Source: JANMDR01 sp031376425 (GTDB lineage Bacteria; Pseudomonadota; Gammaproteobacteria; Burkholderiales; Usitatibacteraceae). From it: a stretch of DNA of 23,154 bases. The stretch spans positions 1 to 23,154 of the forward strand of contig JANMDR010000063.1 in NCBI GenBank assembly GCA_031376425.1, given 5' to 3'. How positions within the stretch are numbered: position 1 is the first letter of the stretch; each line of letters starts with the position of its first letter. Shown here piece after piece: positions 8,784 through 17,166 of the stretch. The position numbers and the translations under genes are program-made. Below the pieces are notes generated by a model that ran no database searches, was not told the DNA's origin, and worked only from the letters and a program-made list of their open reading frames with translations.

Positions 8784-9659
8784 GTGACTACATCTGTAAA
8801 TACCGCTTCTACAAATAATTCCGCGACTACAAATTCAAAAGAATCTATCGTTGGCACGGTAGAAAAAATTATTTGGAAAAAACAATGGGCGGAAAAACTT
8901 TTTTCGTTTCGCCTAACCCGTCCGGCGGGCTTTAGCTTTGTACCAGGACAATTCGCTCGCATTGGCTTAATTAGCGCTACCGGCGAAGTTTTATGGCGGC
9001 CGTACTCTATTGCATCGGCTACGAGCGACAACTTTTTAGAGTTTTTTTCCGTAGTCGTTGATGGCGGGCAATTCACTACTAAGCTTGGTGCCTGCGCTGT
9101 GGGCGATGGTGTGCATCTAGACCCAATCGCTCAAGGCTTCTTAACGGCCGAACGCTTTTTTGGCGCATCCGAGTTTGAACGCAACGCCCGCGATCTTTGG
9201 CTATTTGCTACTGGTACTGGTTTGGCTCCGTTTATCTCGATGGCACAAGAAGACAATATTTGGGCGCAATTTGATCGACTCATTATTGTGCAAACCACAC
9301 GTGAAGCAGCCGATCTAGCCTATCACGAAGAAATCGCTATGATTAATCAAAGCCTCGCAACGCACTATCCAGCAGGACAAAAAAAATCCATCGTCCATGT
9401 GCGCACCGTTACGCGGCAACCTGATGATGAAACGCACTTAGGCGATGCCAAAATTTTGCATGGCCGCGCTACCACATTGCTTGAAAGCGGTGAACTGATG
9501 AAAAGCGCTGGCGTGGCACTGGATGACAAATATTCGCGCTTTATGCTCTGCGGCAATCCGGCTATGGTGCAGGAGATTCGGCAGATTCTTAAAGCCCGAG
9601 GCTTTCGGATGAACCGTAAGCTCGAAGCTGGACATATCGTGGTGGAAAATTACTGGTAA
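8784..9659 (+). CDS. fpr: Ferredoxin--NADP+ reductase
   Basis: Protein of 291 residues. It transfers electrons between NADPH and ferredoxin or flavodoxin through FAD, in the cytoplasm, often linked to oxidative-stress defence or Fe-S supply. The FAD-binding motif RPYS is at 72-75, and the nucleotide-binding motif GTGLAPF at 144-150. The C-terminus HIVVENYW ends in an aromatic residue, typical of bacterial Fpr proteins. The first 22 residues are a Ser/Thr/Asn-rich extension not usual for the family. The start is GTG at 8784: an in-frame stop at 8757 blocks upstream starts and no ATG occurs before the conserved domain. The true start could therefore be a weak codon slightly further in. It is 82 bases after the exporter and 27 bases before the peptidase gene. 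Confidence 0.92.
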   Translation: MTTSVNTASTNNSATTNSKESIVGTVEKIIWKKQWAEKLFSFRLTRPAGFSFVPGQFARIGLISATGEVLWRPYSIASATSDNFLEFFSVVVDGGQFTTKLGACAVGDGVHLDPIAQGFLTAERFFGASEFERNARDLWLFATGTGLAPFISMAQEDNIWAQFDRLIIVQTTREAADLAYHEEIAMINQSLATHYPAGQKKSIVHVRTVTRQPDDETHLGDAKILHGRATTLLESGELMKSAGVALDDKYSRFMLCGNPAMVQEIRQILKARGFRMNRKLEAGHIVVENYW

Positions 9660-9686
9660 ATACTGGTTATACGTAGGATGGGTAAA

Positions 9687-12002
9687 ATGGTGACGCAGCA
9701 AAAATACATAATGGATATGAAAATGGCTATGCAAAAACCAGTAACTACAGGCTCACCCACAGTAGCAAAACGTGCCTGCGCCATCGGCGCAATCTTAATG
9801 TTAGCGTCGTGCGCAGCACCAGCTCCTTCAACAGTAGCACCAACTGTTACAGCACCGATTGCGGTTGCGCCCACCCCTGCGCCAGCAATTCCCAGCAAGC
9901 CCACACCACCGGTTGCGCCAATACGCGCAGTGACAGAAACTTTTTTTGGCACTCAAGTAACAGACCACTACCGTTACATGGAAGATGTGACTAAGCCTGA
10001 AGTAGCCCAGTTTTTGCGTAGCCAAGGCGATTTCACGCGCGCGACACTCAATGCCCTTCCTGGGCGTGACGCACTGCAGAATCGCATTAGCGCACTCTCA
10101 GAAACCGGCGTGGTAATTTCCGGCGTACAACTCGCAGGCAATCGCATTTATTATTTTAAAACAGCACCCGGCGAAACCAGCCGCCGTTTATTTGTACGTG
10201 ATGGCTATGCCAGCGCCGAGCGTTTGGTGTTTGATGCCGCCAGCATTTCGCAAACAGGCAAACGCTATAGCATTGATAGCTTTCGTGCTTCACCGGACGG
10301 ACAATTTGCCGCTGTTGGCGTAGCGGCAGGCGGCAGCGAAGAAACTAGCTTGCGTGTGGTTGAAGTTAATGCGGCAGCTAGCCGCGATACAGGGCTACTT
10401 ATCGATCGCATTGGCTTTGCGGACGTTACTGCATGGGCGACGGACAGCAAATCATTCTTTTATAATCGCCTACCAGCACAAAAAGCAGGAGACACGAAAA
10501 ACCGCTATTTAAAATCTGCTGCCTACCGCCACTTTATGGGGCGCGGTATTGACACTGATCAACTTCAGTTTGGTGACGGCTTAGGTAAATTCGTGCTTGA
10601 AAATATTGATATTCCCGCCGTATCGATGACTGCCAACGGCAAGTATATGCTCGCCGAAGTACGTCATGGCGATGCCCGTGAATTAAGCCTCTACGTGGCG
10701 AAAGCACTCTCTACTGGTACACCTTCGTGGCGCAAAGTAATTGAGCCAAAAGATAAAATTACCGAAATTGAGGCTGCTAATGACGACATTTATGCGCTCT
10801 CGCACTTGCACGCACCACGCGGCAAAGTTTTACGGATGGGTCTGGAGCAACCCAACCTAGGTACGGCCAGCACCGTGGTTCCACAAGGCGATACGGTATT
10901 GGCACAGATGTCGCTGGCGCTGGATGGTTTGTATATCCGTGAACTTTATTTTGGGGTTGATAGACTGCAGCGTTTAAATTTCTCTGGTACCTCGCCTGGC
11001 AAGCTGGAGTTTGTACGTTTGCCATTTGATTTATCTATTCGCCAAATGCTTACCGATCCCAAAAAGCCGGGTGCCTTGGTACGGCTTGAGGGCTGGACCG
11101 AAAGCCCACAATACATGGCGATTGAAGCGCGAACTGGTAACGTCAGCAACACCGGTTTACTATCTAAATCCAATGTTGATTTTAGCCAAATTAGCGAAGT
11201 GCGTTTGAATGTGCCAACCAAAGATGGTGCTTCGGTGCCACTTTCACTCATGTACAAACGCGGCACCTTGCTCAATAGCAATAACCCAACCTTGCTGCGC
11301 GCCTACGGTGCTTACGGCATCACCATGTCACCCACTTTTTCTGCTACCAATATGGCATGGCTTGAGCGTGGCGGTATCTTGGGCACCTGTCATGTACGTG
11401 GCGGCGGTGAGTTTGGCGATGCGTGGCATCGCGGCGGACAAATGCAAACCAAACCCAATACCTGGAAAGATTTAATTGCCTGTTCTGAATTCGTGATTCA
11501 ACGCAAATTTACCCGCTCTGATTTATTAGCCATCGCTGGTGGCAGTGCTGGTGGCATTACCGTTGGCCGCGCCCTTACCGAACGCCCTGATTTATTTGCA
11601 GCCGTGGTGCCCTCTGTTGGTCTAATGGATGCGCTACGTATGGAGTTCACGCCCAATGGCCCACCCAATGTGAAGGAATTCGGCAGCATCAATAATGAAG
11701 CAGGTTTCAAAGGCTTATTAGCCATGAGCACCTTGCATCAAGTAAAAGATAACACTCACTATCCAGCGGTGCTATTCATGCATGGCGTGAATGATCCAAG
11801 AGTAGAAGTGTGGCACTCCGCAAAGGCAGCAGCGCGCTTGCAGGCTGCTAATAAAGCCGACACTCCCGTTTTACTACGCTTAGATTATGATGCAGGGCAT
11901 GGCGTGGGCTCGACCAAATCACAGCGCAATGCCGAACTTGCCGATATTTACGCATTTTTGCTTTGGCGCTTTGGCGACGCCGCATTTCAACCGAAACAAT
12001 AA
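9687..12002 (+). CDS. Prolyl oligopeptidase family (S9A) serine peptidase, probable lipoprotein
   Basis: Protein of 771 residues from ATG 9687, which has AGGA 8 bases upstream; ATGs at 9678 and 9711 are alternatives. A signal peptide with lipobox LASC (start of ACAIGAILMLASCAAP) predicts a lipid-anchored periplasmic enzyme. A Pro/Ala/Thr linker follows. The middle matches the S9A beta-propeller, beginning FFGTQVTDHYRYMED. The C-terminal alpha/beta hydrolase has the nucleophile Ser620 in GGSAGG, Asp703 in GVNDPRV and His738 in AGHGVG. Prolyl oligopeptidases cleave short peptides after proline, and related S9A enzymes include oligopeptidase B. The specificity here is not certain. Most family members are cytoplasmic, so the lipoprotein signal is notable but not unique. 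The CorA-like gene follows after 12 bases. Confidence 0.9.
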   Translation: MVTQQKYIMDMKMAMQKPVTTGSPTVAKRACAIGAILMLASCAAPAPSTVAPTVTAPIAVAPTPAPAIPSKPTPPVAPIRAVTETFFGTQVTDHYRYMEDVTKPEVAQFLRSQGDFTRATLNALPGRDALQNRISALSETGVVISGVQLAGNRIYYFKTAPGETSRRLFVRDGYASAERLVFDAASISQTGKRYSIDSFRASPDGQFAAVGVAAGGSEETSLRVVEVNAAASRDTGLLIDRIGFADVTAWATDSKSFFYNRLPAQKAGDTKNRYLKSAAYRHFMGRGIDTDQLQFGDGLGKFVLENIDIPAVSMTANGKYMLAEVRHGDARELSLYVAKALSTGTPSWRKVIEPKDKITEIEAANDDIYALSHLHAPRGKVLRMGLEQPNLGTASTVVPQGDTVLAQMSLALDGLYIRELYFGVDRLQRLNFSGTSPGKLEFVRLPFDLSIRQMLTDPKKPGALVRLEGWTESPQYMAIEARTGNVSNTGLLSKSNVDFSQISEVRLNVPTKDGASVPLSLMYKRGTLLNSNNPTLLRAYGAYGITMSPTFSATNMAWLERGGILGTCHVRGGGEFGDAWHRGGQMQTKPNTWKDLIACSEFVIQRKFTRSDLLAIAGGSAGGITVGRALTERPDLFAAVVPSVGLMDALRMEFTPNGPPNVKEFGSINNEAGFKGLLAMSTLHQVKDNTHYPAVLFMHGVNDPRVEVWHSAKAAARLQAANKADTPVLLRLDYDAGHGVGSTKSQRNAELADIYAFLLWRFGDAAFQPKQ

Positions 12003-12014
12003 GAACAATCCGCT

Positions 12015-13676
12015 ATGACTACCATCGTCCGCGACTTTCATCACACCTTAATTTGGCCAATTCAACTGCGCCCCTTAAAGCGTGATGCAACTGTCAGCGT
12101 GTCGGGTGGACATTTTTGGGATGTACTCAAAGATAAACCGGGGGCATGGAAATTCATCAAAGACCCGCTACTCATTGATGATGAATCTTGCCTCACCGGC
12201 TATGAAGAATTCGTTTACTTTTTACCATACGTACAGCGTTTTTTGTATGGCGTAGGTGAAGACGGGCGCGGTGCGCAATCGTCCATTTATATTTTCCGTC
12301 GTGATGATATTAAACAAGTACGCGTAGCGCTGCATCGAGATGGCCCTAATTACACCTTAGACGTATTAAAAGTACGCCTGCATTTTTTCTACGATGCGGA
12401 TACAGCGCTACTCACCTTTGAAGTTTGCGGTAAAGATATTCCACTTGAAGATGCATCGGATATTGTCGATCGTTTTGGTCGCCCCTACCCCCCCGCATGG
12501 GATGAGGCCGCACAAGGTGCGCATTGTTTAGAAACAGTAAGCTTCATTGGCAAGTCAGATGAAGTGTTACACACATCCGACTACGGCGACTGGGAGAAAT
12601 ACATCGACTTAGTTAGAGATGCCCGTCAAACACCGCTCTCCAGCCATTGGGAATGGTTAATGCAACCGCTGGTACCGGCTTATAAACGCGGTGGCTCAAT
12701 CAAGTTTTATCAAATTGAAAATAAGCGAATCCCGCTCATGAGCTATATGGCATTTGATGACCCTCATGCCTTAAGCCGTGGCGATATGGTGCGCTTAGGT
12801 TTTGCGGCTAAAGCGGGTGAATCTGCATCGCTACCTTATTCGCCCAAATTCCTAGAAGGCTTTGAAACCAAGCATTGCTATGATCGCTATTGGGACGAAA
12901 CGCAAACCCATCGCCACATGAATACCCGCTATATGTTTTGCAATGTCGCCTTCACCATGATTTGCAAATATCAAGACGAGCGTACTGACTTAAAACAACA
13001 CTTCCGCCACCAGTTCTACCAAATTGCCATCGTTGCCCATTTCCACAAAGCGGCGCTGCTAAATATGTCAAACCGCTTCTCGCGCGCTGTGGAGCGTTTA
13101 AATGTACGGGATATTGAAAGTGTCAAAATATTCAAACGCGATGTGCGCCAGACCTTAGAGGTCTTTTTGCGCTTTAATCATCGCTATTGGTTTCAGGAAA
13201 TTTCCAACCAAGTGCAGGCGGCAGATTTCTTTAGCGCTTTACGCACGCAACTGGGCTCGGACGCACTTTATGCAGAAGTGCGAGAGGAAACCTACGATAT
13301 TAATCAATATCTAGATAATGACCGCACCCGCAAGCAAACCGATAACGCCATGCGCTTAACGGTGGTATCTATTTGCGGCATGGTCGGAACGATTGTCACT
13401 GGCTTTCTAGGTATGAATTTGTACAGCCACTCCGATCTCTCGCCGCTTATAAAGCTGGTCATTTTTCTAGCCGTATTTTTACCCACCGCGACTCTGGCGA
13501 TTATCACCATTACATTTTCAAAGCGCTTAGCTGATTTCATGGAAGCCCTATCTAGTGAAGGCTTAACCTGGCAAGAAAAGCTAATTACCTTCAAACAAAT
13601 CTGGCGCGGCAATAAAGGCGAACTCCTACGAGCGCGGCAATACGGACGCGGTATGAGCGGCGACGCTGGGGATTAA
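12015..13676 (+). CDS. Large CorA-like metal ion transporter
   Basis: Protein of 553 residues. The C-terminal part has two membrane spans separated by a short loop. The first ends in GFLGMNLYS, carrying the GMN signature (466-468) of the CorA magnesium/divalent cation channel family. The N-terminal 440 or so residues form a long soluble region, expected in the cytoplasm, longer than in classical CorA (about 320 residues in total). It holds a distinctive patterned domain (IWPIQLRPLKRD, then many aromatic residues). A CorA-like pentamer importing or exporting Mg2+ or another divalent ion is inferred from GMN plus topology. The N-terminal domain may be a separate regulatory module. No good ribosome-binding site is seen, but only 12 bases separate it from the peptidase gene, so cotranscription is likely. 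Confidence 0.8.
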   Translation: MTTIVRDFHHTLIWPIQLRPLKRDATVSVSGGHFWDVLKDKPGAWKFIKDPLLIDDESCLTGYEEFVYFLPYVQRFLYGVGEDGRGAQSSIYIFRRDDIKQVRVALHRDGPNYTLDVLKVRLHFFYDADTALLTFEVCGKDIPLEDASDIVDRFGRPYPPAWDEAAQGAHCLETVSFIGKSDEVLHTSDYGDWEKYIDLVRDARQTPLSSHWEWLMQPLVPAYKRGGSIKFYQIENKRIPLMSYMAFDDPHALSRGDMVRLGFAAKAGESASLPYSPKFLEGFETKHCYDRYWDETQTHRHMNTRYMFCNVAFTMICKYQDERTDLKQHFRHQFYQIAIVAHFHKAALLNMSNRFSRAVERLNVRDIESVKIFKRDVRQTLEVFLRFNHRYWFQEISNQVQAADFFSALRTQLGSDALYAEVREETYDINQYLDNDRTRKQTDNAMRLTVVSICGMVGTIVTGFLGMNLYSHSDLSPLIKLVIFLAVFLPTATLAIITITFSKRLADFMEALSSEGLTWQEKLITFKQIWRGNKGELLRARQYGRGMSGDAGD

Positions 13677-13721
13677 TTTTGTTACCGAGCGCGACTGAGG
13701 ACACCCATATTTAAAACGGCT

Positions 13722-14570
13722 TCAATGCCTTTGTATCGCCCCTTGTTCCGCTAATAGTGGCGCATACATCATTACCGCATGATTTTCTGCTACAAATTCT
13801 TCACCCAGCAACTCATCTGTGTCAACGCGCCGTCGCAACCGTACCAAGGTGTTGTGCCGCGTATAGCCACCCCACCACTGCGCCTGCATAAGGTGATCGC
13901 GTTCTATCACTTCAAAGCTGCAATCGGCTACCGCATCGGCCAGCCATGCACCACGTAAATACGTGTCGTCAATTTGCAGGCGCAGTTGATAGGTGTTTTG
14001 CGTGCGGTTGGTAATTTGCAAATCAATATAGTTGTAAGCGCAAGTTGCACCGGACGCAAAAGGTTGCGTACGACTCACATCAGGAAAAGCATCAAAACCG
14101 TGCCGCCAGCGTTCGGTGATGGTTAGATCAGTATGAATAGTCATCCAATAAATTAGGTTGGTCATCTGACACAAGCCACCACCGATACCCTCAGCCACCT
14201 TACCATTGCGCAATACCATGCCAGTTTTAAAACCGCGTCGCGCTGTTGGCTTCCCAACCAGACGCCAAAACGAAAATACTTCGCCTGGCCTGAGCACCAC
14301 GCCATCGATACACGCCGCCGCCACTTTTAAGCTGGCTATCTTATTGTGCTGCAGGTGCATATCGACATTGGGCAGGGCTCGCAACAGCGGCGTGTGGTGG
14401 CTAGCATGCGTATAGGTGAGGTCTACAGCATTACGTACGGTAGCGTAGGGTGTTGCCGAGAACCACCAATGCCAACGCCGTTTAAGCACGAACCAAGCCC
14501 TGCCAAGTGCTAATCGCAACGGTGATCTGCTACTGGGTTTGGGAATGCTCGAAGGCGGGGCAGAGGGCAT
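13722..14570 (-). CDS. VanW family protein
   Basis: Protein of 282 residues from ATG 14570. The open frame continues to 14681, but that extension runs through the terminator at 14641-14680 and has no family similarity, so it is probably not translated. ATG 14633 is another possibility; neither has a clear ribosome-binding site. The central region is a typical VanW domain: GEVFSFWRLVGKPTARRGFK, GIGGGLCQMTNLIYW, then RWRHGFDAFPD and PFASGATCAYNYIDLQI. VanW was first seen in a vanB resistance cluster, but its biochemical role is unknown and the family is widespread in bacteria without that resistance. No vanH, vanA/B or vanX genes are here, so resistance is not implied. No obvious signal peptide was seen. 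Confidence 0.85.
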   Translation of the reverse strand: MPSAPPSSIPKPSSRSPLRLALGRAWFVLKRRWHWWFSATPYATVRNAVDLTYTHASHHTPLLRALPNVDMHLQHNKIASLKVAAACIDGVVLRPGEVFSFWRLVGKPTARRGFKTGMVLRNGKVAEGIGGGLCQMTNLIYWMTIHTDLTITERWRHGFDAFPDVSRTQPFASGATCAYNYIDLQITNRTQNTYQLRLQIDDTYLRGAWLADAVADCSFEVIERDHLMQAQWWGGYTRHNTLVRLRRRVDTDELLGEEFVAENHAVMMYAPLLAEQGAIQRH

Positions 14571-14635
14571 GGCGCAAAAATTAGTATCAATGCCCTTAGA
14601 GTACCAAAATTTTGACGGCTCAGCGGCATGCATCC

Positions 14636-14680
14636 CAAAATGAAAGATGCCGCAAGCAAATAGCGTTGCGGCATCTTTCA
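14636..14680 (-). terminator. Strong rho-independent terminator of the sigma-factor operon
   Basis: TGAAAGATGCCGCAA (14641-14655) and TTGCGGCATCTTTCA (14666-14680) form a perfect 15-bp stem with a 10-base loop. On the minus strand the stem is followed by TTTT (14640-14637). It starts 14 bases after the stop codon of the secreted-protein gene at 14694. It lies upstream of the VanW gene and probably insulates it from the sigma-factor operon. Confidence 0.85.
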
Positions 14681-14693
14681 ACTACATTAAATT

Positions 14694-15905
14694 CTACTTG
14701 GCAATACTGCTGCGATTAATGCTCACCGAGGGCTCAACGATTTTATAATCAGTGGGCACAGCAAATAAATTTAGCGGCTGATCTACGCGCTGAATGTTTT
14801 CCAAGCGGTAAATAGTGTCACCTTCACGAGGATCGCTACGCTTGCTATACACCACCAATTTTAAATCAGACGATTTCCAAATTTCATCGCTTACCGTAAT
14901 GGGCTGTTGATTACCGATTGCGTTGGCGGGAATGGTATAGGTACTCAATGTACCCTCCGCCCTAATACCCGAAAAATCGCGGCTACCAAGAGACGACTTT
15001 ACGGCTGTTTTAGCAAAGCCGCTATCACGCATCACGCCAGCCAACATCTCACTTGCTTGACTGCCTAAGCTACTCGTATCAACATCCCCAAGTGCACGGT
15101 TTTTGAGAATAACGGTCTTAACGCGATTGCCGTCCGTTGCCGCACCATCACCGGCACCCTTGAAAAGAACTCTATTTTCACCTTTACGATCCATAATCAG
15201 CACTTCACCCGTTTTTACCTGAATATGGGAATTGGTGCCACCTGCACCTTCAACACGGGTAACTGTAATTTTAGGGTCATCCACGGTGCCCGTTCCAGTT
15301 GTGGTGGGGCCTTCACTGCCACCCCCTGATTTGAGTTTGCCTAGCGCTTCATTTACTTTTTGCTGTAGCAAAGGATCCAAGCCCGAAAGCGTCTGACCCA
15401 AACCTACACCAAGGCTAAGCTTGGTGGCGGTTTTGCTTGCTGGTTTTAACTGATAAAGCGTTCCCGTTTCCGGCAGATCATTAATGCGCACTGCCGTGAC
15501 TTCACCATTTTTATTCAATGTTTCATCACGAGTACGACCTGCAGCATCGCGATACAGTCGCTTTGATGTTGTTTGCCGTAACTCATTACCGTCCCGCAAT
15601 ACCTGCACTTTTTCAGTTACTGCTGTGGCACTATAGGGCGCATTTTTCAATTGCCGATCAGTTTTAGCGCTAAACACATCATCACCAAAAAAAATTGTTC
15701 CAGCATCTGCGCTATGCATCGCCGAACTCTTAATTATTATAGGGCGCGTTGCACTAGTGTCAGCCGTATCGGCTGCTGCAACCACAATCTTTTCAATCGC
15801 AACTTCATCAATGATTTGTTGCGCATAAGAAGTACTGGCCGCCGTGGCAAAAATGGCACCAATAAGCACTGCAAGTTTACGGGATATATTTGAATTGGTT
15901 TTCAT
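14694..15905 (-). CDS. Secreted protein of unknown function, last gene of the ECF sigma operon
   Basis: Protein of 403 residues. I do not recognise a named family. The start at 15905 is chosen because AAGGA lies 8 bases upstream and it places a clean signal peptide first (MKTNSNISRKLAVLIG, cleavage after SYA near residue 28). An ATG 27 bases further upstream lacks this. The N-terminal third has a beta-rich stretch with VLRDGNELRQTTSKRLYRDA and GRTRDE, a pattern of repeated polar strands seen in some uncharacterised exported proteins. The middle is Gly/Thr-rich (GGGSEGPTTTGTGT), suggesting a flexible linker. It is 30 bases downstream of the predicted anti-sigma gene. It may be an extracytoplasmic target or signal partner of that system, which is an inference from gene order only. 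Confidence 0.7.
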   Translation of the reverse strand: MKTNSNISRKLAVLIGAIFATAASTSYAQQIIDEVAIEKIVVAAADTADTSATRPIIIKSSAMHSADAGTIFFGDDVFSAKTDRQLKNAPYSATAVTEKVQVLRDGNELRQTTSKRLYRDAAGRTRDETLNKNGEVTAVRINDLPETGTLYQLKPASKTATKLSLGVGLGQTLSGLDPLLQQKVNEALGKLKSGGGSEGPTTTGTGTVDDPKITVTRVEGAGGTNSHIQVKTGEVLIMDRKGENRVLFKGAGDGAATDGNRVKTVILKNRALGDVDTSSLGSQASEMLAGVMRDSGFAKTAVKSSLGSRDFSGIRAEGTLSTYTIPANAIGNQQPITVSDEIWKSSDLKLVVYSKRSDPREGDTIYRLENIQRVDQPLNLFAVPTDYKIVEPSVSINRSSIAK

Positions 15906-15935
15906 GAAAGTTTCCTTAAAAATAATCAACAATAT

Positions 15936-16481
15936 TTAGTAATCCAGCTTCAGCGCCAGCGCTTCCCCTGAATCACTCATCAACACCTGCGCGGATATAG
16001 CGCTTGCGGTATTGCTTGGGTTAACCGGTATGCCCAAACGCACAAGTTGCATCGGTGATAACTGAGTTTCTACAATAGTGGTATTTAGTTCCAAGGCAAT
16101 TAGTTTTATATCTTTCAGCGCAATGAAAGGTGTACTTAAATGCCCTGTTTTTGCGCCTTGCCAATCATTATTATCAGCACTATTTTGCTGGGCTGACATT
16201 AACATAGTCATGGCTCCGGCCATCACCGCGATCACCGCTAATAGTGGTGCCAAGCGCGCGGCAAACCCATTGCGCCCACCGCTGCGGGTTAAACTCAAAC
16301 TGTTGTCGCCACTAATATTTATATGCACGTTATTCGCAACTTGCGCTCTAAACGCCCGCTGCAGATTTGCCTGCACCTGTGGGGGTAAAGATGGCGTTGC
16401 CGATTCAGCTTTTAACGCTTGCAAACGCTCATGCGCATCTGCTATTTGCTGACTTAACCCAATATTATTTTTTGATTCCAT
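15936..16481 (-). CDS. Single-span membrane protein, probable anti-sigma factor
   Basis: Protein of 181 residues. Residues 1 to about 70 are hydrophilic and partly helical (LSQQIADAHERLQALKAE). About 74-94 is one hydrophobic span (LAPLLAVIAVMAGAMTMLM). The remaining about 85 residues would be periplasmic. This cytoplasmic-span-periplasmic layout, 21 bases downstream of an ECF sigma gene, is typical of anti-sigma factors. It has no zinc-binding HxxxCxxC motif, so it is not a ZAS-type protein, and I could not assign a family. The ribosome-binding site AAGGGA lies about 5 bases before the ATG. The role is inferred from position and topology. Confidence 0.6.
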   Translation of the reverse strand: MESKNNIGLSQQIADAHERLQALKAESATPSLPPQVQANLQRAFRAQVANNVHINISGDNSLSLTRSGGRNGFAARLAPLLAVIAVMAGAMTMLMSAQQNSADNNDWQGAKTGHLSTPFIALKDIKLIALELNTTIVETQLSPMQLVRLGIPVNPSNTASAISAQVLMSDSGEALALKLDY

Positions 16482-16502
16482 ACGTTCCCTTACTTAATCT
16501 CA

Positions 16503-17087
16503 TTATGCATCCTGCAAACTAACCAGCAGCTTCAGCAAATGCCCCCGTGCACGGGATAACCGAGAGCGCACGGTACCAATATCGATACCGCAAATTTGGG
16601 CAATTTCGGCGTAGCTAAATTCATGCAACTCATACAATATCAATACATCACGATAATGCGGCGCAATTTTTTTAATTGCTTGCTTTACCGCGTCATTGCT
16701 TTGCGCTGTTGCAAGCTTTGCTTCTGGCGATGCAGTAGCCTGCGTCCACAAACTCTCTTCAATTTCTGGTGCGTCATCTTCATCACTAAGCGCTACATCA
16801 ATAGCCACGAAGCGGTTCTGCACTACATCCTGCTTTAAAGCTAAATTACGCGCTACGCCAAATAAATACCCCGCCAAACTCCCTTTTAATGCATCAAACC
16901 CGCAATTTGGCGACATAAGCACCATAAAAGTCTCCTGCACCACATCGGCCGCCAAATCGGATGAACGCATGCGTAATAAGCAAAAACGATACAAATGACT
17001 GGCATGGGCGACGTACAGCGCATTAAACGCAGCCTCATCACCCGCCCGCATTTGCCGCAGTAATTGCTGTTCTTGTTTTAATTCCAT
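16503..17087 (-). CDS. ECF-type RNA polymerase sigma factor
   Basis: Protein of 194 residues, the usual size for extracytoplasmic-function sigma factors. Region 2 spans about 20-90, including the core-binding helix DVVQETFMVL (48-57) and GYLFGVARNLALK. Region 4 (about 140-190) is a helix-turn-helix: SYAEIAQICGIDIGTVRSRL followed by SRARGHLLKLL. There is no region 3, as expected for group 4. Between the two regions lies an acidic linker. It directs RNA polymerase to a dedicated promoter set. The regulon is unknown, but autoregulation is common and a possible -35 GGGAACTT lies upstream. It heads a three-gene minus-strand operon with the putative anti-sigma factor and a secreted protein. No strong ribosome-binding site sits at the usual distance from this ATG. 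Confidence 0.92.
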   Translation of the reverse strand: MELKQEQQLLRQMRAGDEAAFNALYVAHASHLYRFCLLRMRSSDLAADVVQETFMVLMSPNCGFDALKGSLAGYLFGVARNLALKQDVVQNRFVAIDVALSDEDDAPEIEESLWTQATASPEAKLATAQSNDAVKQAIKKIAPHYRDVLILYELHEFSYAEIAQICGIDIGTVRSRLSRARGHLLKLLVSLQDA

Positions 17088-17104
17088 CGCGCCGATAGGA
17101 TTCC

Positions 17105-17146
17105 TAAGGTTTTCACCTTATTGCCTTAATCGCCAAAAAAGTTCCC
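17105..17146 (-). promoter_or_regulatory. Candidate ECF-type promoter and hairpin upstream of the sigma gene
   Basis: On the minus strand GGGAACTT (17146-17139) resembles the GGAAC -35 element of many ECF sigma promoters. At the usual spacing the -10 region reads CAATAAG, which is not a canonical match. Just downstream, TAAGGT and ACCTTA (17120-17105) form a 6-bp stem with a 4-base loop in the expected leader. Both are weak, position-based calls. Confidence 0.3.
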
Positions 17147-17166
17147 ACTATTTTTTATAGCGCTGA

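Noticed and set aside
13722..14570. VanW as evidence of vancomycin resistance
   Set aside because: No vanH, vanA/B, vanX or vanRS genes are nearby, the organism looks Gram-negative, and VanW-domain proteins are common outside resistance clusters.
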